Positions 51,833 to 60,170 of a stretch of 64,000 nucleotides of DNA are shown here, in pieces. The stretch spans positions 62,001 to 126,000 of the forward strand of contig CAKUGR010000007.1 in assembly GCA_934654775.1 (NCBI GenBank). The letters are read 5' to 3'. Position numbers and translations under genes: made by a program. The notes beneath the pieces were generated by a model, which saw nothing but the letters and a program-made list of their open reading frames with translations, was not told where the DNA came from and searched no databases. This DNA is from an uncultured Collinsella sp. (GTDB lineage Bacteria > Actinomycetota > Coriobacteriia > Coriobacteriales > Coriobacteriaceae). Within the stretch, counting starts at the first letter, position 1. Every line of letters starts with the position of its first letter.

Positions 51833-53830
51833 GCGTCCGAAAAACTCCGCGTCTGCTGCGCGCCAAGGACGGAAAGTGGCGGGATCGATGCGCACGTGCG
51901 CGGCGGCGGGGACGTCGTACCACTTGACGGTGTAGCCGGCGCCGTGAGAGCAGAAGACCGAGTCGGGCGTGTTGGGCAGATCGGCTTCGGGCTCATAGGC
52001 GGCCGTCTCGATCACGCGCTCGGCATCATGGCAGGGCGCATAGCCCGCGAACTCCAGGTACAGATGCCCGCGGCCACTCGTGTAGGCAGCCACCTCCAGC
52101 GCATAGTCCTGCACCTCGGATGCCGGCACGCGGCCTACGAGCTTGGCGCGATCGTCCAGCATCGTCGGCGGCTCGTACTCGGCACCCATACGCGTGGCGT
52201 CAGAAAGCGCACGGCCCACGCACTCCCCTGGCACCTCGAGCTCAAAGCGATACCACGGCTCTAGCAGCACCGCCGCACCCGCCTCACGCGCCTGCATGAG
52301 CCCCTGGCGAATCGCGCGATACGTTGCCTGGCGAAAGTCGCCGCCCTCGGTGTGCTTGGCATGCGCGCGGCCGCCCGTGAGTGTGATGCGCACATCGGTG
52401 ATGGGCGAGCCGGTCAGCACGCCCAGGTGATCGCGTTCCATGGCATTGGTGAGCGCCAGACGCTGCCAGTTCAGGTCAAGCTCGTCGGTCGAGGTCACGG
52501 TGCCAAATTGCACGCCCGAGCCCTCTGGCAACGGCTCCAGACGCAGGTGCACCTCGGCATAGTGGCGCAGCGGCTCAAAGTGGCCCACGCCCTCGACTGG
52601 CTGCGAGATGGTCTCTTTATAGAGGATGCCGCCGGGCTCAAACGCAACCGTAAGGCCAAAGCGATCGGCCAGCACGCACTGCACGACCTCGAGCTGCACC
52701 GCGCCCATCAATTGCAGATGGATCTGCTCAAGATGCGTGTTCCAGCTTACGCCGAGCATGGGATCCTCGTCGGCAAGCTCGGTCAATGCTTTGAACACCG
52801 TATGGACGTCGTGTTCGCTCGGCAACGCCGTATAGGTGAGGACTGGCGCAATGACGGGCGCATCGCCCGCGGACTCCGCGCCCAGGGCGTCCCCTGGGCG
52901 AACGTGCGCAAGGCCCGTCACGGCGCAGATGCCGCCAGCGGCAACCTCTTGGGCAAGCTCATACTTCTCGCCGTTATAGATGCGCACTTGATCGACCTTC
53001 TGCTCCCATGCCTCGGCACCGGAGTGTCCATCGATCATCTGTTTTGCACGCAACGTGCCGCCGGTCACTTTAACCCAAGCCAAACGCTCGCCGCGATCTC
53101 CGCGGCTGACACGATAGACGCGCGCGGCAAACTCCGGGAGCCACGCCTGTTCACGCATCAGCGCGCATATGCCATCCAGCAGCTCGTCCACGCCTTGGTC
53201 CTTGAGCGCCGAGCCGGCAAAGCAGGGAAAGAGCTTGCGCTCGGCAACCATGCGCGACAGCGTTGCGACGGAAAGCTCACCCGCTTCAAGAAACTCCTCG
53301 AGTGCCGCCTCGTCCAACGCAGCAGCATCCTCCTGAACGGCACCGCCCGTCAGCAGCTCGTTGGCATCCAGGCAGCCTTCGGACAGACGCTGCCCCAGCT
53401 GTGCCAGCAAAACATCGCGACCGGGATTCTCCAAATCGATTTTGTTGATAAAGATGAACGTCGGAATGTCGTAGCGAGCAAGCAGTCGCCACAGGGTTTC
53501 GGTATGACCCTGCACGCCGTCGTTGGCTCCCACCACCAGGATCGCATAGTCGAGCGCGCGCAGCGTGCGCTCCGCCTCGGCCGAAAAATCGACATGGCCG
53601 GGAGCATCCACGAGCATAACATGGGTGTCGCCGTGGTCGAGCACGGCCTGCGACGAGAAGATCGTGATGCCGCGCTCGCGCTCAATCTCGTTCGTGTCAA
53701 GATGCGAGTCGCCATCGTCCACGCGCCCGCGCTTGCGAATGCGGCCGGCATGAAACAGCATGGCCTCGGCCAGCGTGGTCTTACCGGCATCGACATGTGC
53801 CAGAATTCCTATGACCGCTTGCTTCGACAT
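51827..53830 (-). CDS. TetM-like ribosomal-protection translational GTPase
   Basis: 667 residues from ATG 53830 (GGGGGAG). An EF-G-type GTPase: AHVDAGKTT (G1, 11-19), RERGITI, DAPGHVDF, NKID, then domains II-V with VLLEPWYRFELEVPGE and YTSGRGHLYLEFAGY. Length and domain IV/V spacing fit the TetM/TetO group better than EF-G or LepA. Acquired tet genes usually differ in base use; this one matches its neighbours, so it may be a native ribosome-rescue or stress factor. Tetracycline protection cannot be decided from sequence. The stop lies in palindrome P4. Confidence 0.82.
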   Translation of the reverse strand: MSKQAVIGILAHVDAGKTTLAEAMLFHAGRIRKRGRVDDGDSHLDTNEIERERGITIFSSQAVLDHGDTHVMLVDAPGHVDFSAEAERTLRALDYAILVVGANDGVQGHTETLWRLLARYDIPTFIFINKIDLENPGRDVLLAQLGQRLSEGCLDANELLTGGAVQEDAAALDEAALEEFLEAGELSVATLSRMVAERKLFPCFAGSALKDQGVDELLDGICALMREQAWLPEFAARVYRVSRGDRGERLAWVKVTGGTLRAKQMIDGHSGAEAWEQKVDQVRIYNGEKYELAQEVAAGGICAVTGLAHVRPGDALGAESAGDAPVIAPVLTYTALPSEHDVHTVFKALTELADEDPMLGVSWNTHLEQIHLQLMGAVQLEVVQCVLADRFGLTVAFEPGGILYKETISQPVEGVGHFEPLRHYAEVHLRLEPLPEGSGVQFGTVTSTDELDLNWQRLALTNAMERDHLGVLTGSPITDVRITLTGGRAHAKHTEGGDFRQATYRAIRQGLMQAREAGAAVLLEPWYRFELEVPGECVGRALSDATRMGAEYEPPTMLDDRAKLVGRVPASEVQDYALEVAAYTSGRGHLYLEFAGYAPCHDAERVIETAAYEPEADLPNTPDSVFCSHGAGYTVKWYDVPAAAHVRIDPATFRPWRAADAEFFGRM

Positions 53831-53889
53831 GATCTCCCCCGTTGATAGCCCACCGACCCCGCAGGGTACGCTTTTGTCACACACCGGAT

Positions 53890-54015
53890 GATACAATTTA
53901 CGAGCCGGCGGGCGAAGCGGGCCCTATCCCCCGACCGAGCTCATCGCCCTGCGTTGCCGCGCGGCGATTTTCGTAGGTTCGCGCCTTGCGAAAGCCGGCA
54001 CCTCCCCTTTTGTCT
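53890..54015. other. GC-rich structured region upstream of the TetM-like gene
   Basis: The 302-bp gap 53831-54132 has no gene. This part can form ATCGCC/GGCGAT and TTCGC/GCGAA hairpins inside GCCGGC ends, and on the plus strand is preceded by TGATACAAT (extended -10 form). It may be a small RNA (+) or a leader of the GTPase gene (-). I recognise no known family. Confidence 0.25.
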
Positions 54016-54066
54016 GTCCTGGCTCATCTGGGGCAGTAACAACGCGAGCCCCACAACGACGCGTTT

Positions 54067-54099
54067 TACCAAAAATGGCCCCACCCGGGGCCATTTTTT
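54067..54099 (-). terminator. strong terminator, probably for the GNAT gene on the minus strand
   Basis: AAAAATGGCCCC and GGGGCCATTTTT pair perfectly around a 4-base loop; it can work in both directions. Confidence 0.85.
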
Positions 54100-54132
54100 A
54101 TTTGAGCTGGGTGATGATACGTGCCTTGGCTC

Positions 54133-54624
54133 TTACGCCTCACGCAGCCAATCAAACGCGACACGCGGCGTACCGTCCGACACATATACGATACCGGCGC
54201 GCTTAAACCCGGCCTTGGCGATGGCGCCCTGCATGGGCAGATTGTCTTGGTGCGTGTCGATACGCAGATGGCTGGCGCGCTCCTTGGCAAAGGCAAACAT
54301 CGCTGCTGCGACGCCATGCGTGATGCCATCCGACGCCACACGGTGCAGCACGGCGTACGGAGTGTCGCTACGCCATTGACCGTCCTCAATCACGTCATAG
54401 CACTCGTCCGGACCCGGTAAAAAGGCAAACGTCGCCACCACGCGACCGTCGACTTCGCACACATAGCTGCCACCAGCGGCGATATCGGCAGCCAACTGCT
54501 CGGCCGAAGGCGTGCCCTCGGGCCACTGCGTGGCGTTGCCATGTGCGCGCATAAAGGCGCGGGCCGCGTCATAGATAGCCATGACGGCGGGAATGTCGGT
54601 ATCGAGGGTTTTTCTGATCATCAC
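54133..54624 (-). CDS. GNAT-family N-acetyltransferase
   Basis: 163 residues; GTG 54624 or ATG 54621 (GAGG upstream fits both). RKTLDTDIPAVMAIYDAARA at the start, YVCEVDGRVVATFAFLPGPD, LHRVASDGITHGVAAAMFAF (acetyl-CoA region) and LRIDTHQDNLPMQGAIAKAG typical of GNAT enzymes. The substrate is unknown. It is divergent from the small zinc-ribbon-like gene, with a 9-bp inverted repeat between. Confidence 0.82.
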   Translation of the reverse strand: MMIRKTLDTDIPAVMAIYDAARAFMRAHGNATQWPEGTPSAEQLAADIAAGGSYVCEVDGRVVATFAFLPGPDECYDVIEDGQWRSDTPYAVLHRVASDGITHGVAAAMFAFAKERASHLRIDTHQDNLPMQGAIAKAGFKRAGIVYVSDGTPRVAFDWLREA

Positions 54625-54642
54625 GCGGCGACCTCACGTTTA

Positions 54643-54674
54643 TTGGTATCACTTTGATTGAGCAATGATACCAA
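54643..54674. promoter_or_regulatory. dyad between the divergent GNAT and small-protein genes
   Basis: TTGGTATCA (54643-54651) is inverted as TGATACCAA (54666-54674). The TATACCAA-like half-site resembles the phased repeats at 51770-51799. Confidence 0.5.
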
Positions 54675-54697
54675 CGTTTGGAGAGGGTGCGAAGCAG

Positions 54698-54994
54698 ATG
54701 GGAAGCAAAAAGCGAGCCGCCTGGTCAAAGGCCAAAAGCGAGTTTTTGGGCGCTGCCACCGGCGGCGATATGAGCGACCTGTTTGCACGCGAGGACGAGC
54801 GCCGCGACGCCCTGGACGCCGAGCGCGATGAAGCCTGGCGCTACAAGTCGTGCGAGCGCAAAAACCGTTACGACACACGCGCCGAAGCCGAGGCCGTTAT
54901 GGCCGACTGCGAAAACCGCGGACGGCGTGGTTTGGCCTGCTACAAATGCGAATACTGCGGCGGCTGGCACCTGACGTCGCACCCTTGGAAATAG
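54698..54994 (+). CDS. small basic protein with Cys/His ribbon
   Basis: 98 residues from ATG 54698 (GGAGAGGG 11 bases upstream; an ATG 11 codons earlier overlaps the dyad and has no site). It is Lys/Arg rich with CERKNRYDTRAEAEAV in the middle and CYKCEYCGGWHLTSHP at the end, a likely zinc-binding C-x2-C..H..H. Similar C-terminal ribbons occur in small phage and bacterial proteins that bind RNA or DNA. No family name can be given. Confidence 0.6.
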   Translation: MGSKKRAAWSKAKSEFLGAATGGDMSDLFAREDERRDALDAERDEAWRYKSCERKNRYDTRAEAEAVMADCENRGRRGLACYKCEYCGGWHLTSHPWK

Positions 54995-55042
54995 ACCCCG
55001 CATCGGCACGGCGCTGGCAAAGCGCCGGCAATCGCAAGCAAG

Positions 55043-55747
55043 CTACGGGCGCGGCGGCACCAAGACATCGTAGCGGACGGCCTTGCCCGCAAGCTGATAG
55101 CTCGGCTTAACGCCGGCAAGCAGCGGTCCCTTTACCGGCCGCTTGATAACGACCTTGCGCGGGTGCACCGCAAGCGCAGCTTTAACCAGCGCCTCCTCAT
55201 CGGCACATGGCTGTTCCAAATGGTGCAAGAGCTGGAACTTCTTTTTCACCGCTGCGCTCTTGGTGCGCTCGGGAAACATGGGATCCAGATACACCACGTC
55301 GGGAGCCGCGAGCTCACCCTGCTTGATCAGCTCGGCTGTATGACGAAGGCCGGCAATGCTGTCCTCGCCCGCATGTAAGCGCATGCGCGCCACGGCGGCC
55401 GCAAGCGCCGGATCGTCTGCCGCGCGATCCAAGGCATCCTTGAGAAGCGCCGCGATCACGCAATCCTGCTCATACAGATCGACGGTAAAGCCCGCGGCAG
55501 CCAACAGCAGCGAATCCTCTCCAAAGCCTGCCGTGGCATCAATCGCCCATGGTTGTTCGATGCCTTTTGTACGCGCAGCCTTCACCAGCAGCTCCTGCTG
55601 CAGGCGGCCCTGCTTGAGCCGTGGCAGCATGCGGCCAAAATCGGCGCGCAACTCCATCGTACCGTCGGTGAGCGTGAGGCCCTCGGACTTCCCGGTCAGC
55701 TCAAGCCCCGCTGCCCGAGCAACAGAAAAGGGATCGACGACGCCCAT
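55043..55747 (-). CDS. rsmJ: 16S rRNA (guanine-1516-N2)-methyltransferase RsmJ-like
   Basis: 234 residues from ATG 55747 with AAGGAG upstream. WAIDATAGFGEDSLLLAAAG is the SAM-binding loop, VVYLDPMFPERTKSAAVKKK the DPMFP catalytic motif of RsmJ, and HPRKVVIKRPVKGPLL the C-terminal pattern. It modifies G1516 of 16S rRNA. It is monocistronic as far as seen. Confidence 0.88.
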   Translation of the reverse strand: MGVVDPFSVARAAGLELTGKSEGLTLTDGTMELRADFGRMLPRLKQGRLQQELLVKAARTKGIEQPWAIDATAGFGEDSLLLAAAGFTVDLYEQDCVIAALLKDALDRAADDPALAAAVARMRLHAGEDSIAGLRHTAELIKQGELAAPDVVYLDPMFPERTKSAAVKKKFQLLHHLEQPCADEEALVKAALAVHPRKVVIKRPVKGPLLAGVKPSYQLAGKAVRYDVLVPPRP

Positions 55748-55810
55748 GGACACTCCTTAACAAGCAAAACGAATACGTGAGCGCCGTTTATGTCGGCACC
55801 CAACCGTCCG

Positions 55811-55954
55811 TTATTGTCCCACATGCGACATAGTCCACAGCATTCCAATGCAAAGCACCGCCATCAATCCCGTGCACACGGCAGCGATCACAGAATCACT
55901 CATACGCCTTCCCAACGACCGTGGCTCGCGCGTCTGCTCTACTCCGTACATCAT
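55811..55954 (-). CDS. small single-span membrane protein (47 residues)
   Basis: Starts at ATG 55954 with AAGGAGG five bases upstream and ends at TAA. A 20-residue polar N-terminus with basic residues (TREPRSLGRRMSD) leads to one hydrophobic helix (IAAVCTGLMAVLCIGMLW) and a short tail. It fits a small membrane peptide with its N-terminus inside. No family is recognised. The 229-bp gap upstream (55955-56183) shows no further gene. Confidence 0.5.
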   Translation of the reverse strand: MMYGVEQTREPRSLGRRMSDSVIAAVCTGLMAVLCIGMLWTMSHVGQ

Positions 55955-56183
55955 GGTTCCTCCTTCGGTCCAGCCCTTACCATGGCCCCATCATCGCAGC
56001 GCCGCGCATACGCTGCCATCGATTTGGCTTACGCCCAGCTTTCCTTTTTGAAAGGTTGGAGCACCCAGGCTTCAAAGTGCTTTCAAGCGCATGTACGCCG
56101 ACGTTGAACTACAATGTGCTTCACGATATGTGCCGTAACCTGGGTGCGACAGATTCTCCGCGCCCGCATCGAAAGGACCAGTC

Positions 56184-56585
56184 ATGAGCGCCGCTCGCAA
56201 GACACTCAAAATCCTTGCCCTGATTTATTTTGTTCTGGGCATCGCAAGCCTCGTCATTGGAATCGCCGGCATCGCTACCGGCAAGCTCGAGTCCACCTAC
56301 GGAACGAACGCCATGCTTGCCGCTGTCATCATTATCGCCAAGGGCCTTATCGACCTTGCCGCTGGCGTCGCGGGCATCAAGGGCGCCAACAAGCCTTCGC
56401 AGGTGGATGGCGCGTTTAAGCTCGGTATTGTTGCCGCGGTCGCCACGCTCGCTCAGGCCGCGCTCACGCTCCCCGCACTTGGCGGCGACGCCATCAACTT
56501 TGGCGCCTTCGTCATCGTGGTGTACGACCTGTTCTTTATTCAGCAGGCACACGCCGTCAAGGCCGAGAACAAGGATCGCCTGTAG
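56184..56585 (+). CDS. four-helix integral membrane protein
   Basis: 133 residues, AAAGGA before the ATG. Four hydrophobic segments are visible (ILALIYFVLGIASLVIGIAG, AAVIIIAKGLIDLAAGVAGI, GIVAAVATLAQAALTLPAL, FGAFVIVVYDLFFIQQA). No catalytic motif. It resembles small uncharacterised membrane proteins common in Coriobacteria. It has its own promoter region and terminator. Confidence 0.65.
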   Translation: MSAARKTLKILALIYFVLGIASLVIGIAGIATGKLESTYGTNAMLAAVIIIAKGLIDLAAGVAGIKGANKPSQVDGAFKLGIVAAVATLAQAALTLPALGGDAINFGAFVIVVYDLFFIQQAHAVKAENKDRL

Positions 56586-56626
56586 GCACCTGTCTCCCAT
56601 AGCCTTTGCAATCAAGCAGCTAAAGA

Positions 56627-56659
56627 GGGCCGATCGCGTAGCAACGCGGTCGGCCCTTT
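56627..56659 (+). terminator. terminator after the membrane protein
   Basis: GGGCCGATCGCGT and ACGCGGTCGGCCC, 13 bp with a 4-base loop, then TTT. Confidence 0.85.
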
Positions 56660-56675
56660 ACGTTTGCCCAGATAA

Positions 56676-56712
56676 AACCTGTCAAAATAAACCTGTCCCT
56701 TTTTGGCAGGTT
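56676..56712. repeat. palindromic element, GGGACAGGTTTATTTTGGCAGG family, copy 2
   Basis: AACCTGTCAAAATAAACC followed by TGTCCCTTTTTGGCAGGTT, one arm of the 35265-35366 element. The stop codon of rlmA (TAA at 56713-56711) sits on its edge. Confidence 0.75.
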
Positions 56713-57523
56713 AGTGGCGGTACTCGGCGATGATGAAGTCGATGTCCGTTTGGAGGGTATCGAGGTTTGCCAGGCGCTCTTTGTCCGCCGGACGCGTGCG
56801 GTAGTAGTACGGCGTCATCTGGAATACGGCCTCGATGTCCGCCTGCGTCTGGAGGGTGATCGACGCCGTCACGCGCTGTGTGCCTACGAGCTCAAGCTCG
56901 GTAGTCTGCGGCAGCTTTTCATCGTTGAGGTACGGCGTATCGTAGAGCACTTCCTTGAGTCCAAAGAGATGGCGGGCACCCGGCACCACGGTATAGAGCG
57001 AGCCCTCGGGCGCCAGCACGCGGGCAAACTCGCGCTCGTTAAAGGGGGCAAAGAGCTCGGTCACCATGCCGAAGGCGCCATCTGCCACGGGAATGTCCTT
57101 CATGTTGGCGACGAAGTAAGTCGCGCCGCCTCGCTTGGCAGCCAGGCGCACCATTTCCTTACCCAGGTCAAACCCGTAGGCATCAACGTTCGGCACCGAG
57201 CCCATGGCACTTGTGTAGTAGCCCTCGCCACAGCAGATGTCGAGCAAGTTCAGCGGTTTGTCCGTGGATGCCCCGCGCTCAGCCGCTCGTTCGTACACCA
57301 GCTCGACCATCGCATCGCGCAACGGCGCATAGTAGTCGCGATTCAGAAAGTCGCGACGGCTGCGTGCCTGCGACTTGGGATCGCCCATGGAGTCACCGCT
57401 CTTGGACGAGCGCAACAGGTACAGGTAGCCCTCGCGCGCACGATCGAACCGATGCCCGCCCGCACATGCAGCCCCACGCTCGTCGTCCACCAACGGCTCA
57501 TGGCAAACGGGACACAACAACAT
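56711..57523 (-). CDS. rlmA: 23S rRNA (guanine-745/748-N1)-methyltransferase RlmA
   Basis: 270 residues, AAGGAG upstream. The N-terminal zinc site has Cys4, Cys7, Cys20 and His24, the same spacing as E. coli RlmA. The SAM domain reads LNLLDICCGEGYYTSAMGSV, YGFDLGKEMVRLAAKRGG, and the C-terminus AVFQMTPYYYRTRPADKE is typical. Members of this family methylate G745 or G748 of 23S rRNA; methylation at 748 affects tylosin sensitivity. Confidence 0.88.
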   Translation of the reverse strand: MLLCPVCHEPLVDDERGAACAGGHRFDRAREGYLYLLRSSKSGDSMGDPKSQARSRRDFLNRDYYAPLRDAMVELVYERAAERGASTDKPLNLLDICCGEGYYTSAMGSVPNVDAYGFDLGKEMVRLAAKRGGATYFVANMKDIPVADGAFGMVTELFAPFNEREFARVLAPEGSLYTVVPGARHLFGLKEVLYDTPYLNDEKLPQTTELELVGTQRVTASITLQTQADIEAVFQMTPYYYRTRPADKERLANLDTLQTDIDFIIAEYRH

Positions 57524-57582
57524 GGCAACTCCTTAGCACGGACAACACAGCACCCACCATTGTCTCACGCCTCCCCCACATG

Positions 57583-57666
57583 GCGGCACTTGGGGACGTT
57601 CCTTTTCTGCCGGCACTTTAGGAACGTCCCCAAGTGCCGGCAGAAAAGGAACGTCCCCGAGTGCCG
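57583..57666. repeat. nested palindromic repeat, GGGGACGTTC family, copy 2
   Basis: TTGGGGACGTTCC, AGGAACGTCCCCAA and AGGAACGTCCCC alternate with three CGGCACTT/AAGTGCCG units. It lies between the divergent rlmA and MATE genes. Confidence 0.75.
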
Positions 57667-57736
57667 GGTGGTTGCATTAGGAGTATCATCGTCTGCGCAA
57701 ATTAGCATTGAAGCGCATATAAGAGATTGAGAGCGT

Positions 57737-59119
57737 ATGGCTGATACCGCATCTAAGCACATTGACATGACGACCGGCTCGCTGTGGCGCAATATTCCCC
57801 TGTTCGCCTTCCCCGTAGCCGCCACGAGTATCTTGGAGCAGCTGTCGAACCTCATCGCCACGGTCATCATCGGTAATTTCTCGGGCGACCAGGGAACCCT
57901 CGCCATGGCAGCGGTCGGCTCCAACGTTCCGCTTACCAGTCTTATGCTCAACCTGTTTATTGGCATGTCGCTTGGCTCCAACGTGGTCATCGCCAACGCT
58001 ATCGGCCGCAACGATCAGAACATGGTCAAACGCGCCGTCCACACCTCGATTCTCATGGCGCTTGTGGGCTTTGTCGTCATCGCGCTGGGCGAGATCTTTG
58101 CCGAGCCCATGCTCGCCGCGCTCAACGTTCCTGCCGAAACCATGCCGCTCGCCTCGCTCTACCTGCGCGTCTTTTTGCTCAGCATGCCCTCGATCTTGCT
58201 CTACAACTTTGAGGCCGCGATCTTCCGCTCCGTCGGCATCACCCGCATGCCGCTGCAGGCGCTTGCCGTGTCCACCGTCCTCAACATTGGCCTGGATCTC
58301 ATCTTTGTCCCTGTGCTCCACTGGGGTGTCGCGGGCGTCGCCATCGCCACCGCCATCGCCTACACCGTCAGCGCCGCTACGCTCTTTATCCGCCTGCTCA
58401 AGACCGACTCCGTCGTCCATGTCACCCCGCGCGACCTGGCTATCGACCCCGTCGCCCTTAAGCGCATCGTCAAGATCGGCCTGCCCGCCGGCGTCCAAAG
58501 CGCTGTCTTTGCCGTCGCCAACATCATCATCCAGTCTGCCATCAACAGCCTGGGCACCGAGGTCATGGCAGCCTCCAGCGCGGCCATGAGCCTGGAGTAC
58601 GTGTGCTACAACCTGCTCAACAGCTTTAGCCAGGCCTGCACCACCTTTGTGGGACAGAACCACGGCGCGCGCCAGATCGACCGCTGCACCAAGACGCTCA
58701 AGGTCTGCCTGGTCGAAGGCGGCATTGTCGCGCTCACCACCATCGTAATCATCGTCGGCTTGGGTCGCGAGATCCTGTCGCTCTTTAACAGCGATCCCAA
58801 TATCGTCTCGATCGGCTATATCCGCGTGTGCTCGATTTTCCCCGCATACGCCTTTAGCATGTTCTACGAAAACATGTCCGGTTACCTGCGCGGCTTTGGC
58901 ATCTCGCTCTTGCCCGCCCTCATCACCATGATCTGCGTCTGCGGCATCCGCTTCTACTGGGTGTTCTGCGTGTTCCCCAACTTCCGCACGTTCGCGAACA
59001 TCATGATGGTCTACCCCATCAGCCTGGGCACCACGGCGTTCTTTATGGTCGTGGCCGTACTGCTCTGTCACCCTGCGCGCACCTACCGCCTGGCTCAGGC
59101 TAAGGCAGGGGCGCGTTAG
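57737..59119 (+). CDS. MATE-family efflux transporter
   Basis: 460 residues with twelve predicted membrane helices in two halves. LWRNIPLFAFPVAATSILEQ, LIATVIIGNFSGDQGTLAM, IGMSLGSNVVIANAIGRND and CTTFVGQNHGARQIDR (second-half copy of the same motif) are typical of Na+ or H+ driven MATE pumps. The ribosome site is weak (GAGAG). It probably exports cationic drugs or metabolites. Confidence 0.9.
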   Translation: MADTASKHIDMTTGSLWRNIPLFAFPVAATSILEQLSNLIATVIIGNFSGDQGTLAMAAVGSNVPLTSLMLNLFIGMSLGSNVVIANAIGRNDQNMVKRAVHTSILMALVGFVVIALGEIFAEPMLAALNVPAETMPLASLYLRVFLLSMPSILLYNFEAAIFRSVGITRMPLQALAVSTVLNIGLDLIFVPVLHWGVAGVAIATAIAYTVSAATLFIRLLKTDSVVHVTPRDLAIDPVALKRIVKIGLPAGVQSAVFAVANIIIQSAINSLGTEVMAASSAAMSLEYVCYNLLNSFSQACTTFVGQNHGARQIDRCTKTLKVCLVEGGIVALTTIVIIVGLGREILSLFNSDPNIVSIGYIRVCSIFPAYAFSMFYENMSGYLRGFGISLLPALITMICVCGIRFYWVFCVFPNFRTFANIMMVYPISLGTTAFFMVVAVLLCHPARTYRLAQAKAGAR

Positions 59120-59145
59120 GCGAAACCCCGAGCGCCACGCTATCG

Positions 59146-60012
59146 CTAATTGACGATATGCGAGCTCATGTAATCGATAAAACGCCTGGTGGCAATGGGC
59201 ATGGTGTCCCAGCTGCGCCAGGCTGCCACCACGTCGCGCGAAGGGGCATGCACGATGGGACGCACGCGAATATCGGCCCTCATGCCCTCGACGGTACGGC
59301 GGTAGAGCATACTCACGCCTAGGCCCTCCTCCACCATCGCCATAATGGTGTAATCGTCGGTGACCTCGCTCGTCACATGCGGCGATAGCCCGTGCGCGGC
59401 AAACGCGTCGAGTACCAGGCTCTGCTCACCCTCGTCCAGCAGCACAAACGGCTCGGACGCCAAATCGGCAAGCGTGACCTTTTCCTTTGCCGCCAGCGGA
59501 TGCGTCGCCGGCAGCAGTGCCACGAGCTCATCGTGATAGACCACGCGCTTCTGCAGCCCGGCGGTAAATCCACGCGCCGTAAAGCAAAAGTCCACCACAC
59601 CATCGTGCACCCACTGGGCGTTGCGCGTGTAATCACCCTGCTTGAGGGTAAAACGCACACCCGGATGCAACGTTCCAAAGTCACGGATTACACGCGGCAG
59701 CACGGTTCGGCTCACGTTGGTAAACGTCGCAATGCGAATATCGGTCGAGGACAGGCCCAGCAACTCCTGGCGCTTGCCCTCGAGCTCAGCCTCGGCCGTC
59801 ACGATTTGGCGCAGATACGGCAGGTACTGCTTGCCGTCACGCGTAAGCGAAACACCCTGCTTGCCGCGCTCGATAAGCGTGGTGCCCAGCTCACGCTCGA
59901 GCGCCTTGACGGCCTGGCTCACCGCACTTTGTGTATAGCCCAGCTCATCGGCCGCGCCCTTGAGGCTGCCGCGATCGACCACCATACACACAATCTGATA
60001 TCGCGATGCCAT
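59146..60012 (-). CDS. LysR-family transcriptional regulator
   Basis: 288 residues, GGAGG four bases before the ATG. HTH: IVCMVVDRGSLKGAADELGY, SAVSQAVKALERELGTTLIE. The effector domain (LSSTDIRIATFTNVSRTVLP, SMLYRRTVEGM) has the same layout as the regulator at 15081-15938. It is divergent from an EamA exporter, again suggesting control of the transporter. Confidence 0.9.
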   Translation of the reverse strand: MASRYQIVCMVVDRGSLKGAADELGYTQSAVSQAVKALERELGTTLIERGKQGVSLTRDGKQYLPYLRQIVTAEAELEGKRQELLGLSSTDIRIATFTNVSRTVLPRVIRDFGTLHPGVRFTLKQGDYTRNAQWVHDGVVDFCFTARGFTAGLQKRVVYHDELVALLPATHPLAAKEKVTLADLASEPFVLLDEGEQSLVLDAFAAHGLSPHVTSEVTDDYTIMAMVEEGLGVSMLYRRTVEGMRADIRVRPIVHAPSRDVVAAWRSWDTMPIATRRFIDYMSSHIVN

Positions 60013-60170
60013 CTTGCCTCCATATGAACGCAGCCATAAAACGTTTTGCCAGCGCTTTTCGCACCTACTTTAGTTTTACTTAATCATACTGAAGATACAT
60101 TCGCTTTACTACATCCATATCTGGGAGCAGAATCCTTTTTGCGAAACCGTTCTGTAACAAAAGGAGTCCC

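Noticed and set aside
53831..54132. tRNA, SRP RNA or tmRNA in the structured gap
   Set aside because: No T-loop, no GGAA tetraloop core and no tag frame were found.
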